A DNA stretch of 64,000 nucleotides from Roseibium sp. MMSF_3544 (lineage in GTDB: Bacteria; Pseudomonadota; Alphaproteobacteria; Rhizobiales; Stappiaceae), in assembly GCF_030732845.1 (NCBI RefSeq), contig NZ_JASHKA010000005.1, positions 186,001 through 250,000 of the forward strand, in the 5' to 3' direction. A program made the translations under genes and the position numbers. The notes under the pieces were generated by a model. It worked only from the letters and a program-made list of their open reading frames with translations. It was not told the DNA's origin and did not search any database. Positions 53,692-62,193 of the stretch are shown piece after piece (the first letter of the stretch is position 1; each line of letters opens with the position of its first letter).

Positions 53692-54579
53692 ATGGAACTT
53701 TTGCTGCAGCAGACGGTGAATGCGCTAAGCCTCGGCGGTGTGTACGCCATGCTGGCACTTGGGTTGGCCATCGTGTTTTCGATCGTCCGCCTCATCAATT
53801 TCGCCCACGGCGAGATCATGACGTTCGGTGGATACGGCATCTTTTTGTCGCTTGTGTTCGGATTTCCACCAGTCGCCGCATTGATCATCGGTCTGGCTGC
53901 CGCCGTGGTCATGGCATTGGCGATGGAGCGCACGGCCTTCCGCGCCATGCGCGGCGCAGATGTGGTTTCGTTGCTCATCACTAGCTTCGCGGTGTCTGAA
54001 ATTCTGAAAGTTCTCTTTCAAAACGGGATTTCGGCCCGCCCGGTGCCCATTACCTTTCCCGCATCCTGGTCCGGCACCTATCAAGTAGGTGACATCACGT
54101 TTGGTGTCGTTCCGACGGTTTCCATCCTGGTCACTTTGGCGGCACTGGCGGGCCTGACATTCCTGTTGCGCAGGACAGTTTCCGGCATGGCGATGCGTGC
54201 GGCGGCAGAGGATATCGAGATGCTGCGGTTGCTTGGCATTCGCGCAAATCGCGTCGTGGCTGTGGCATTTGCCTTGTCGGGTCTGCTTGCCGGAATTGCC
54301 GCGGTGATCTGGACTGCACAACGCGGGTCAGTCGATCCGATGATGGGTTTCTTCCCCGTTTTGAAAGCGTTTATTGCCACGGTTCTGGGTGGATTGGGGA
54401 GCTTGGGCGGGGCCGTTCTTGGCGGTTTCGCGATCGGGATTGTGGAAGTTCTGGCGCAAGCCTTTCTGCCCGAAACGCTTGCACCCTACCGCGATGCCAT
54501 CGTGCTGGCAGCCGTCATAGCAGCATTGCTCTGGCGCCCGGACGGTTTGCTCCCCGCAGCAAAGACCAGCAGGTCCTGA
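53692..54579 (+). CDS. livH: Branched-chain-type ABC transporter permease, LivH type
   Basis: A 295-residue inner-membrane permease with about eight hydrophobic helices and the LivH motifs LGLAIVFSIVRLINFAHGE (about 22-40) and ALSGLLAGIAAVIW. It pairs with the LivM half of the fusion protein to form the channel. It starts 4 nt after the livF stop and closes the operon; the next gene is convergent, with a weak GTTTG/CAAAC stem between them. Confidence 0.92.
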   Translation: MELLLQQTVNALSLGGVYAMLALGLAIVFSIVRLINFAHGEIMTFGGYGIFLSLVFGFPPVAALIIGLAAAVVMALAMERTAFRAMRGADVVSLLITSFAVSEILKVLFQNGISARPVPITFPASWSGTYQVGDITFGVVPTVSILVTLAALAGLTFLLRRTVSGMAMRAAAEDIEMLRLLGIRANRVVAVAFALSGLLAGIAAVIWTAQRGSVDPMMGFFPVLKAFIATVLGGLGSLGGAVLGGFAIGIVEVLAQAFLPETLAPYRDAIVLAAVIAALLWRPDGLLPAAKTSRS

Positions 54580-54634
54580 GCATACGCAAGAAGATTAGGC
54601 TCACTTGTTTGCCAAAGCATTCGACAAACGCTGA

Positions 54635-56221
54635 CTAAGTCTCGTCCGTGCTGCGATCCTGCGAAACATCCGGGACGAAATTTCCGAGCATGAATTCTGA
54701 CAGTTTCTTGAAATCTCTCTGATCCGCAAATGGATACGCACGGTTCAAAAAAGCAGCATTGAGGTCAGGCCGCGCAGCCAACGCTTCGTCGAGTGCAAGT
54801 TCAGCCTCCTTTTCCTGACCCAGGGCCTTGAATGCAGCCGCTTCGGCTGCTTTTGCCCAATGGGGTGCATTCGGCATGCGCAACGACCTTTGGGCCCAAG
54901 AGAGCGCTGTCTCAGGCTGATCGATAATCAGGTTAGAAAAACAGAGTAGAACGCAGACTGACCAACCCTGAGGATCACGGGGGCTTAGTTCAAGCACCGT
55001 TTCAAAGTGTTTGATTGCAGCTCCGGCTTTTCCGCTCAATGAAAGCGAATACCCTTTTCCGAAATGGCCATAGGCATGATTGTGGTTGAGAGCGATCGCT
55101 TCATCATAGGCTGAGATCGCCTCATCGTACTCTTGCCGAGCAAGATGCGATCGTCCGAGCGCAACATAGGAAAATGCATCCCGTTGATCCAGCTGTACGG
55201 CCTGCCGCGCGGCCACCAGCGCCTGTTCGAGTGCATCGGATCCCATCACACCTTCTTTGTATGCGTGGCACAACGCATAGGCCAAGCCGGCGTGAGCAAG
55301 TGCATAATCAGGATCGCGCTCGCACGCGGATCTTAGAACGGAAACTGCTTGCTCATGCAGTCCGCTTTTCTGTTGCCACAAGAGCCAGAGGCCTTTTTGT
55401 GTGCTTTCCCATGTTGTTAAATCTGTTTCGGGTTTTCGTCGAATTCGATCCCGTTCCGCAGAAAGCAGTTCAGGTTCAATCGCTGCAACAATTCGGTCCG
55501 TGATCGGATCGAGATTTTGCAACGAAGACTGTTCCAGGGTGCACCTTTCGCTCCAAATCTGGGACTGAGAACCGGTCGAGACGATTGAAACCTGTAGTCG
55601 CCAGGCGCTCCCGATGCGTCTGACATTGCCTTCAACAATGTAATCTGCCGACAAATCTTCAATTGCCGCATCCAGGTCTTTCTGGTTCAGACTGGCGAGC
55701 CCAAAGGAACTTAGACGAGAAATGACGCGAAGCTCCCGAAATCGGGAAAGGCCGGTAATGATGTCGTCGCAGATACCATCAATGAGCCAGTCAAATTCCG
55801 GATCGGTCGGCAAGCCTGAAAACGGGAGAACGACAATGACCGGATATTGATTGTGCTCTTTGTTTGCTGGCGCGTCCTGAGTGCCGGTGGAAGTCGTCGG
55901 GGATGAATCGGGAGGTGTTGTCGGCTCGAATTGAAATCGAAAACCCTGTTTGTAGAGGGTTCGAATGAAGCGCCGCTCTTTCGACCCTTCACCAAGCGCC
56001 TTGCGGACTTCACTTATCCTGCTGGAAACGGCGGCTTCAGAAATAAATCGTCCACCCCAAATCTTTTCGATGATCTCGTCTTTGGAAACAACGCGATCGT
56101 GGTTTTCAATGAGCAGCAACAGAAGGGAAAATACTTGAGGTTCCAGGCTCACCAAATTTGAGCCGCGAAGAAGTTCGCGCTTCTCGACGTTGAGCTCAAA
56201 TTCCTCAAATCTATAGATCAT
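54635..56221 (-). CDS. Soluble CadC-like winged-helix / TolB-like / TPR regulator
   Basis: A 528-residue protein. An OmpR/CadC-type winged helix is at about 1-98 (RVVSKDEIIEKIWGGRFISE; RFIRTLYKQGFRF), a TolB N-terminal-like domain at about 128-250 (VLPFSGL; YIVEGNVRRIG; WRLQVSIVSTGSQSQIWSER), then tetratricopeptide repeats at about 280-500. No transmembrane helix separates the first two parts, unlike membrane-bound CadC, so it is probably cytosolic. It is divergent from a BTAD-type regulator. The target genes and ligand are unknown. Confidence 0.85.
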   Translation of the reverse strand: MIYRFEEFELNVEKRELLRGSNLVSLEPQVFSLLLLLIENHDRVVSKDEIIEKIWGGRFISEAAVSSRISEVRKALGEGSKERRFIRTLYKQGFRFQFEPTTPPDSSPTTSTGTQDAPANKEHNQYPVIVVLPFSGLPTDPEFDWLIDGICDDIITGLSRFRELRVISRLSSFGLASLNQKDLDAAIEDLSADYIVEGNVRRIGSAWRLQVSIVSTGSQSQIWSERCTLEQSSLQNLDPITDRIVAAIEPELLSAERDRIRRKPETDLTTWESTQKGLWLLWQQKSGLHEQAVSVLRSACERDPDYALAHAGLAYALCHAYKEGVMGSDALEQALVAARQAVQLDQRDAFSYVALGRSHLARQEYDEAISAYDEAIALNHNHAYGHFGKGYSLSLSGKAGAAIKHFETVLELSPRDPQGWSVCVLLCFSNLIIDQPETALSWAQRSLRMPNAPHWAKAAEAAAFKALGQEKEAELALDEALAARPDLNAAFLNRAYPFADQRDFKKLSEFMLGNFVPDVSQDRSTDET

Positions 56222-56584
56222 GAGTTGGAGACCTGAGTCCCGGTACCAATTCCCTGTAAACTACATGAGTTTAATGCCTATCGAAATTGTTTCTTCCAGG
56301 AGAAGCTTTGGCTTTGGCCCGCATATAGAAACATGACTTCTGCCAGAAGAGAAACTGAGACTTTTCGTTTAAACCGCCGTCAGACACGGGGCTTTCCATG
56401 CGTTCGACGTTAAGAATTCCAATGGAAATCTAAAGGAATCCCGAAAGATCTTTTCCGCCTAACGACTCATTTTCACCTCGCAATCTATTGGTTCCGGTGC
56501 CTTCGGAAGCTCAGCCCGGCCAGACAGCGAAGAATGCCGATCTCAATCCCTTTGATTTTGATCGCGATCGGAAAGAGGCGAGAA
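56222..56584. other. 363-bp divergent gap between the CadC-like and BTAD regulator genes
   Basis: No gene or RNA is recognisable here. A small palindrome TTCCA-A-TGGAA sits at 56417-56427 and GATCGCGATC lies near the BTAD end. The length is generous for a divergent promoter, so binding sites for one or both regulators may be present; nothing firm. Confidence 0.4.
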
Positions 56585-57628
56585 ATGAACAACGTTCTGA
56601 AATTTACCGCTCCGGCAGACGGTGATTTGAGCGCAACGGAAAACACCAACCCGACCGCGGATCTTGGCAGCGGCAAAGGTCTGGAAATTCGACTGCTTGG
56701 AAAACTGGAGATCACGCTCCGAGGAAAGAGGTTGGTTCTGCCGACTAAGCATGCTGCCTGTTTGATTGCATTGCTTGCACTCGAAGGACGTATGGAGCGT
56801 GAAATCGTAGCGGCCCGCTTGTGGGGCGAACGCGGCGAAGCGCAAGCGCGAGCCTCGCTGCGTCAGACGATCTATCACGTGAAAAAGGCACTCGCATCCG
56901 TTGGCGCGTGTGCGCTTGAGGTAGACCGCGGTTCAATCTGCTTGCGACAAGGTGTTTTCCGAACCGATGTCGTCAAGTTTCTTGAAGATCTTAGGACTTC
57001 GCCTGTGGCTGCGGTCAGTCAGTGCAACGGAGAGCTCTTTGGAAATCTCGGCCGGGTCGACCCTGCATTTCAGGAGTGGCTTGATGCCGAACGCAGATCA
57101 TTTTCAGCCAAGATTACAAAAGGCATGGAAACAGCGTCTGAAAATTGTCGGGACAGAAAGGATTGGAAGGGACTTGAAAAACTCGCGTCATCTCGCTTGG
57201 AACATGACCCGTTCGACGAATGCGCCCTGCGTGATCAAATGGAAGCACTATCGAAAACAGGCAAACGGGCAGGTGCCCTTGCCTTGTTCGAAGAATTTAG
57301 AGACAGGCTTCGTTCTTCGCTCCAAATCGAACCGGAGGCCGCAACCAATGAGCTTCGTGGGTGCATTGCATCGCGGAATGCTGAGGAGCCTGAAAATGAG
57401 TCTTGCGGTGCGATGTCGAAAACCTCGGTCACGCCTCAAGGCAATAACGGCATTGCACTCGTTGGATCCATGCAAACCTTTGTCATACACAATCTCGCAG
57501 AGCGTGCGACAACGAAGCCCGCACTGAACAATCTGCTCGATGAAATCGTGCGCGTTGGGTCTGAGCAGCTGCGCCAACAGGCGAGCCAATCGATTGCAGA
57601 ATTTTTATCCACTCAAGGATTGAGTTGA
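56585..57628 (+). CDS. BTAD / SARP-type transcriptional regulator
   Basis: A 347-residue protein. An OmpR-like winged helix (about 32-105: LEIRLLGKLEITLRGKRLVL, ARASLRQTIYHVKKAL) is followed by a bacterial transcriptional activation domain (about 115-280: WLDAERRSF, LEHDPFDECALRDQMEAL, ALALFEEFRDRL), the plan of AfsR/SARP activators but without their NB-ARC and TPR parts. A C-terminal tail of about 65 residues has no recognised family. The start at 56585 has AGAGGCG upstream; the frame opens 51 bp earlier. Divergent from the TolB/TPR regulator. Confidence 0.85.
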   Translation: MNNVLKFTAPADGDLSATENTNPTADLGSGKGLEIRLLGKLEITLRGKRLVLPTKHAACLIALLALEGRMEREIVAARLWGERGEAQARASLRQTIYHVKKALASVGACALEVDRGSICLRQGVFRTDVVKFLEDLRTSPVAAVSQCNGELFGNLGRVDPAFQEWLDAERRSFSAKITKGMETASENCRDRKDWKGLEKLASSRLEHDPFDECALRDQMEALSKTGKRAGALALFEEFRDRLRSSLQIEPEAATNELRGCIASRNAEEPENESCGAMSKTSVTPQGNNGIALVGSMQTFVIHNLAERATTKPALNNLLDEIVRVGSEQLRQQASQSIAEFLSTQGLS

Positions 57629-57723
57629 AGGGTCTTGCTTCAGGAGCTTAATGAGTGGAAGTCCCCCGGCGTGTTACGCATCCTGTCTTGGGAAGGTTTA
57701 GTGCGTGCAGACAGGAAATCGCG

Positions 57724-57924
57724 TTAATGCCAGTGGTCGTGACGTGGTCTGGCGTTTTCTCTTGCCTGCCTGCTGTCGTCGGATGTCATGCCGATGTCGC
57801 GTAGCAAATAAGGTGACAGGTTGTCTAAATGAGTGCGGGACGTGCGCTGCCGCTTCGCAAAAAAGTTGCAAGCGTATACCCAGGGTGCAAAAAATTTGAT
57901 AGCTTCCGAGAACGAGTAACGCAT
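57724..57924 (-). CDS. DUF1127 small protein
   Basis: A 66-residue protein (ATG at 57924; a TTG lies two codons upstream) with the DUF1127/YjiS core LDNLSPYLLRDIGMTSDD at about 33-50 and an Arg/His-rich tail. In alphaproteobacteria small DUF1127 proteins bind RNA or modulate regulators; the role here is unknown. It is encoded between the BTAD and LysR genes on the opposite strand. Confidence 0.72.
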   Translation of the reverse strand: MRYSFSEAIKFFAPWVYACNFFAKRQRTSRTHLDNLSPYLLRDIGMTSDDSRQARENARPRHDHWH

Positions 57925-58023
57925 GTTCAACGTCCATTTCTGGTTTATTTTCTTGCGTTATCGGTGTTTTTGCTCCGGGCAACAAACAAATCAACGACCA
58001 GCAGGCATTAGCGAGATTTATGA

Positions 58024-58929
58024 ATGGCCCGTTCTTCGCTTCCCCCGCTTGCCGCTGTTAGAGCCTTTGAAGCGGCAGCACGTCATGGGAGCTTCACCAG
58101 TGCCGGGAGTGAGTTGGGCCTGACACAGGCGGCCGTCAGCTATCAGATAAAGGTACTGGAGGAACGTGTTGGACAGCCGCTGTTCAACAGGCGTCCTCGC
58201 GGCGTCGAACTCACCCCTGTGGGAGCCGCGTTGTCGAAGCAGGTTGGCGGCGCCCTGGATGTGATCGCTGATGCATTTGCCGAGGCGCAGGGCAACGCAC
58301 AGGCGACGTTGGAGATGAGCGTAATACCCACATTCGCGACAAATTTTCTCGCGGAGCGGTTGGGGCGTTTTCAGATTGCGCATCCCAATATAGCTGTCCG
58401 GCTAGAAGTCAGCGAAACCCTGGCTGACTTTCAATCCGGCACTGTCGATGTTGCAATCCGGAGCGGCAGCGGACATTGGCCTGATCTCGAGTGCCACAAA
58501 CTGATCGAGATTGCGTTCACTCCGATGCTGAGCCCCGCGCTCGCCGAAACCATTAAAGGAGTTCGTGAACCGGCTGACTTGTTGAAACTCCCTATCCTGG
58601 GAGGGGCAGATCCCTGGTGGCTGCGCTGGTTCGAACAAGCGGGCGTCGATTCAGGTGACCTTCGGGACCGGCCAAGCCAGACCTTTGGACCTCAGGTTCT
58701 GGAGGCGACCGCCGCGATCGCCGGCCAGGGCGTCGCAATGCTGACACCGGCCTTTTTCCAAGAGGCGATCAAAAACGGCCAACTTGTCCAGCCGTTTGAT
58801 CTGAGTTGCAGCGACGGAACAGCTTACTGGCTCACCTATGCGCATTCGTATCGAAACACACCCAAGGTGAAGGCCTTTCGTACCTGGTTGGCGCAAGAAA
58901 TGGACGTTTTTCTGGAAGGCGAGAAATAA
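58024..58929 (+). CDS. LysR-family transcriptional regulator, GcvA-like
   Basis: A 301-residue LysR protein with the N-terminal winged helix (GSFTSAGSELGLTQAAVSYQ) and effector domain; the first residues PPLAAVRAFEAAARHGSF are typical of the GcvA subgroup. It lies 94 bp upstream of the Rid-family gene on the same strand and may control it. Effector unknown. Confidence 0.88.
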   Translation: MARSSLPPLAAVRAFEAAARHGSFTSAGSELGLTQAAVSYQIKVLEERVGQPLFNRRPRGVELTPVGAALSKQVGGALDVIADAFAEAQGNAQATLEMSVIPTFATNFLAERLGRFQIAHPNIAVRLEVSETLADFQSGTVDVAIRSGSGHWPDLECHKLIEIAFTPMLSPALAETIKGVREPADLLKLPILGGADPWWLRWFEQAGVDSGDLRDRPSQTFGPQVLEATAAIAGQGVAMLTPAFFQEAIKNGQLVQPFDLSCSDGTAYWLTYAHSYRNTPKVKAFRTWLAQEMDVFLEGEK

Positions 58930-59023
58930 GGCGGCTTTGTTTCGAGACTCATCGTTTTAATTGGTCCGCACCGAAGGCTAGCGACTATCGTTTGGTTCAC
59001 CTCGAACCAAGGGACAGTGAAAC

Positions 59024-59422
59024 ATGATCGTGAGCAACAATCCTGCCACCTTAAGACCGGTTCCGGATGCGTATTCCGGTATTTACGCCCATGCGACGAT
59101 GTTGAAGCACCCCGATAAACTGTTCTTCTTTTCCGGCCAGGTTGGCGTTGCAATGGATGGAGAGGTTGCGAGCAGTTTCTCCGGTCAGTGTCATCAGGCC
59201 ATGGATCATGTAGAGGCACTTTTGACGGCGCATGATCTGGATTTGAACAACATCCTGAAGGTGACCTACTATCTGACGCGAACGCAGGATATCTCGGAAC
59301 TGACGCGTCTCCGCCAGAGCCGCTGGCATGCAAACAATCCGCCTGCTATCACCACCTTGCTTGTTGCCGGGCTCGTCAGTCCCGATTGGCTGATCGAGAT
59401 AGACGTTATTGCGGGCGCTTGA
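59024..59422 (+). CDS. Rid-family (YjgF/YER057c/UK114) protein lacking the canonical RidA arginine
   Basis: A 132-residue trimer-forming fold protein with YAHATMLKHPDKLFFFSGQVG, LDLNNILKVTYYLT and PPAITTLLVAGLVSPDWLIE followed by the acidic IDVIA end. Canonical RidA has an Arg in the ARS segment (Arg105 in Salmonella) for imine hydrolysis; here the corresponding place reads PAITT, so this is likely a Rid4-7-type member with a different role. Preceded by a LysR gene; no other clear partner. Confidence 0.82.
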   Translation: MIVSNNPATLRPVPDAYSGIYAHATMLKHPDKLFFFSGQVGVAMDGEVASSFSGQCHQAMDHVEALLTAHDLDLNNILKVTYYLTRTQDISELTRLRQSRWHANNPPAITTLLVAGLVSPDWLIEIDVIAGA

Positions 59423-59501
59423 CGTGCCAGGAGCAAAGCCCGGTTTCAGTGTCGATTGGCGAAACAGCAATGCAGGTACTGGACCTTAAAACGTCCACTG
59501 C

Positions 59502-59954
59502 TCACAACTCGTTGGCCAATCGACGGTCTTGCAGGGAATCGATCGGATAGGCTGCGTCGATCATTATTTCAACGAGGCTGTCATAAGCGCGTCCCCAAGC
59601 CGTCAAATCTTTCTCTGAAAAGGAGCCGTGCAATACGGTTTCCAGCATTTCAAGCAAAGCTTGGCGGACCACAAAATAGTGCTCCTTTTCGACACCGTAG
59701 GCCAGGTGTCTGAGGGCAAGATCCTTGACAATGGGCTCTAGGTCTTCAGCGTTCTGAAGTTGCGAAACCACGAACCCAAGTGTGCTCATCAGTTTCCCTG
59801 CCTGAACCGTCATGTCCTGAACGAACAGGCTGCGGGTTTCCGGAGCGATCTCGAACAGTTTTTCGTAAAACACATTGCCTGCGCGCTTCAGGTCTACCGA
59901 AAGGCGAAAATAAGATGTGCGAATAAGATCGATTTCTTCCGGGCTCAATTCCAC
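59502..59954 (-). CDS. Single-domain bacterial globin
   Basis: A 150-residue globin-fold heme protein. The CD1 phenylalanine is in PETRSLFVQ (about 44), position E7 is Gln (VQAGKLM), and the proximal F8 His is in LALRHLAYGV (about 83). It resembles Vitreoscilla-type or flavohemoglobin globin domains without a reductase. Start is GTG at 59954, supported by GGGAGG 5 nt upstream. Roles of such globins include O2 or NO handling. Convergent with the Rid gene. Confidence 0.85.
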   Translation of the reverse strand: MELSPEEIDLIRTSYFRLSVDLKRAGNVFYEKLFEIAPETRSLFVQDMTVQAGKLMSTLGFVVSQLQNAEDLEPIVKDLALRHLAYGVEKEHYFVVRQALLEMLETVLHGSFSEKDLTAWGRAYDSLVEIMIDAAYPIDSLQDRRLANEL

Positions 59955-60308
59955 TATTGCCTCCCGAACTGAAGAGTGAACAAACCGACTTGGGGCTGTT
60001 TAAATAACGGGGATCAGCAAGAACCTTAGGCAGCAGACAACCGGGCCACAACACGCATGCTCGCCGGGTGCCTGTGTAAAATTGCAGGGTTTCCGGCAAC
60101 AGCCGTCTGAGCGCTCACTTGTCTCCTAGGGCAAAAAAGCCGCATTCATCGCTCGGAAACATGACGCGGAGTGACGTCTCAGCCTGACTGATTGAAACCC
60201 GAAAAGTCGCACGAAACCCGGACGAGAAACTGTGCGTATTCAAAGTGTTTTCTGCTGCTTGTCGCGGTAGAGCAGCGTAAAGGGGCAGAGGTTTCTTAGA
60301 TCCCACAC
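59955..60308. other. 354-bp gap between globin and LysR genes, no gene seen
   Basis: No convincing coding frame, RNA or palindrome is visible. Both flanking genes are on the minus strand, so this holds the globin promoter and the LysR 3' end. Confidence 0.45.
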
Positions 60309-61223
60309 CTAGGCTGCGCGTTCCCGGTTTTGAACGTGTTGTTTCACGCGTTGGCCGCGATCATCCTCCATGATAATGCTGCCAAAAAGCTCTTTGGCAG
60401 CTTCCCGCAGCTGCCGGATAGCCGTCTGGACGCGCAGTGTCTGAACGGTATCGGGATGGACATGCAAATGTAAGGATCGCTCGAATTGAGTCTCCTGGCC
60501 GCCGACGCGGCTTAGCCCCTGATCCTTATCTGCAATGCAGGTTGGTAGCAGACCCTTGCCGAGCCCTGACCTGATCGAAACTTGCAACAAGCCCGGGTCG
60601 TTTCCAACGATATGGACTGGTTCATCTCGCTTGCGAAGCCTTTCAAGCACCTTTGCCGGCAGGCGGCGTGAGCCGCTGTCGTCCAGCATCGAGACCCATC
60701 CGAGACGGTCAGCATTTTGAGTGCGGGCGGCATAAAGGGCAAAGGGAACGTCGGTGAGCTTGATTGCGAATTCCCCCATTTGCGGCGGGTCTTCAAACCA
60801 GAGAGAAACAGTTGCGGCGGTCCAGGAGGATGCCGCGGGGCAGCCAGAACTGAGCCGGACAGACAATTTTGGATAGAGCCGCAGCAGGCTCGGAAGAAAG
60901 TGCTCGGCAAGATGGGCCAGCACCCAATGATCGCCCAAGATCCGCAACTCGCCGACAGGCTCCTTTGCCGGTGAAGCGGCGGTTTGTGTGATGCGTTCGG
61001 CGCGGCGCTCCATTTCGACGGCATCGGAAATCAGCTTCTCACCGACTTCCGTTGGAATGAGACCTGATTTCGATCGCAAAAAGAGTGTTGTCCCAAGCGC
61101 AGCTTCCAGCGCCGACAAACGGCGGCCGACTGTCGATTGATCAATTCCAAGCGTGTACGACGCGCGCGTCAGCGAACCTGAGCGCACCAATGCCAGCAAA
61201 ATGCGAAGATCGTCCCAGTTCAA
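60309..61223 (-). CDS. LysR-family transcriptional regulator
   Basis: A 304-residue LysR protein with winged helix NWDDLRILLALVRSGSLTRA (first residues) and GIDQSTVGRRLSALEAALG, then an effector domain. The DDLR start and the STVGRRL recognition helix mark the subgroup often found with oxidoreductases. It follows the SnoaL-like gene by 21 bp on the same strand, probably as one transcript. Target unknown. Confidence 0.86.
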   Translation of the reverse strand: MNWDDLRILLALVRSGSLTRASYTLGIDQSTVGRRLSALEAALGTTLFLRSKSGLIPTEVGEKLISDAVEMERRAERITQTAASPAKEPVGELRILGDHWVLAHLAEHFLPSLLRLYPKLSVRLSSGCPAASSWTAATVSLWFEDPPQMGEFAIKLTDVPFALYAARTQNADRLGWVSMLDDSGSRRLPAKVLERLRKRDEPVHIVGNDPGLLQVSIRSGLGKGLLPTCIADKDQGLSRVGGQETQFERSLHLHVHPDTVQTLRVQTAIRQLREAAKELFGSIIMEDDRGQRVKQHVQNRERAA

Positions 61224-61244
61224 AGTAACCGTTCCCTCTCTTGG

Positions 61245-61625
61245 CTAGACCTGATCCACCAGTCTGGTGATTTGCCCGCCTTCGACCTCAAAGAGCGAGA
61301 GACCTGTGAGCCGCACTTGTTGCCCTTGCTGCCAGCCATTCGGCAGATCTTGAGCAACCGTCGCGGCGTACCGAATTTCTGCGATGGTTGTGTTGGCAAC
61401 GGACAGGGAGCTGCGCACGGCCTGGTGTCTTGATGAGAATAAGCCGAGCGCAGCGCGCGCCAAATCCGCGAATTCGTCGAGCCCCGATGCGTCGGCGGTA
61501 ACACTGCCGTCTGAGAGGTTCGTAAAGCGGATATCCGGCGCCAGATAAGAGAGCATTCGCTCCACGTCTCGTGCGTTATAAGCCGCAATATAGTCTGGTA
61601 TTGGATCCGGAAGGATTTGACCCAT
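61245..61625 (-). CDS. SnoaL-like / NTF2-fold protein
   Basis: A 126-residue protein of the SnoaL/nuclear-transport-factor-2 fold: DPIPDYIAAYNARDVERMLS at the start and FEVEGGQITRLVDQV at the end are characteristic. Members are small polyketide cyclases, isomerases or ligand-binding proteins. The ATG at 61625 has AAGGA 9 nt upstream. It is co-oriented with the LysR gene 21 bp downstream. Function unknown. Confidence 0.78.
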   Translation of the reverse strand: MGQILPDPIPDYIAAYNARDVERMLSYLAPDIRFTNLSDGSVTADASGLDEFADLARAALGLFSSRHQAVRSSLSVANTTIAEIRYAATVAQDLPNGWQQGQQVRLTGLSLFEVEGGQITRLVDQV

Positions 61626-61850
61626 CAAGAGCAGTCCTTGTCACAGCTACGAGGCACCGCCTCCTTAGCGTCAGGATCGCGGTCCCGATCTATCCAGTCC
61701 AACAAAACGCAGGCTGTTTGGCATAAGTTCAGTTTGTGGGTCACCACTTAGCGCCGACCGCACTTCTTCGGGCGCAAATCGATAGTCAGCGAACAGCTTC
61801 CGCCCCGCCGGGGTGCGCGTTTGGGAAATTGAATTCAATTGGAAGAAACT

Positions 61851-61924
61851 TGGCTGGGGAACCTGGATTCGAACCAGGACTAACGGAGTCAGAGTCCGCG
61901 GGTCTACCGTTAACCTATTCCCCA
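61851..61924 (-). tRNA. tRNA-Gln (anticodon CTG)
   Basis: Read on the minus strand the 74-nt cloverleaf is clear: acceptor TGGGGAA pairs TTCCCCA, the T-arm is CCTGG-TTCGAAT-CCAGG, and the anticodon stem GCGGA/TCCGT encloses the loop CTCTGAC, giving anticodon CTG (Gln, CAG codon). Discriminator G and an encoded CCA end (61851-61853 on the + strand as TGG) are present. No sign of integration at its 3' end. Confidence 0.95.
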
Positions 61925-62193
61925 AAACCGCTCAGGCTACAGAGCGTCAGCCGGGCGATTGAAATCGCGGCTGAATGGTGAGCCGCATATACAGCCATCA
62001 TAATCATGATTTCAAGTGTCGTTTTTGACTTTTTTGTGAAATTTGCGATGGCCGGGCCGCACAGGCTTTTCAAGTTTTGCGATCGGGGTGCTTTTCCAAG
62101 AGCAGTCAACCTGTTACAGTTTTGGCAACGAAAGATATGGCCCGGGATTGCGCCGCCTGGAAGGCAGGAGCAGCAGGGCCTGAAAGGCAAAAC

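Noticed and set aside
25019-54579. The catabolic region as a recently acquired genomic island
   Set aside because: No integrases, transposases or flanking direct repeats were visible, and codon use looks like the neighbours. A large resident catabolic region is simpler.
61851-61924. tRNA-Gln as a possible integration site for a mobile element
   Set aside because: No integrase gene, no repeated 3' tRNA end and no shift in gene content next to it were seen.
61671-61925. An 84-codon open frame on the minus strand next to and overlapping tRNA-Gln
   Set aside because: It runs through the tRNA gene, lacks a ribosome site, and shows no family motif; treated as a chance frame.
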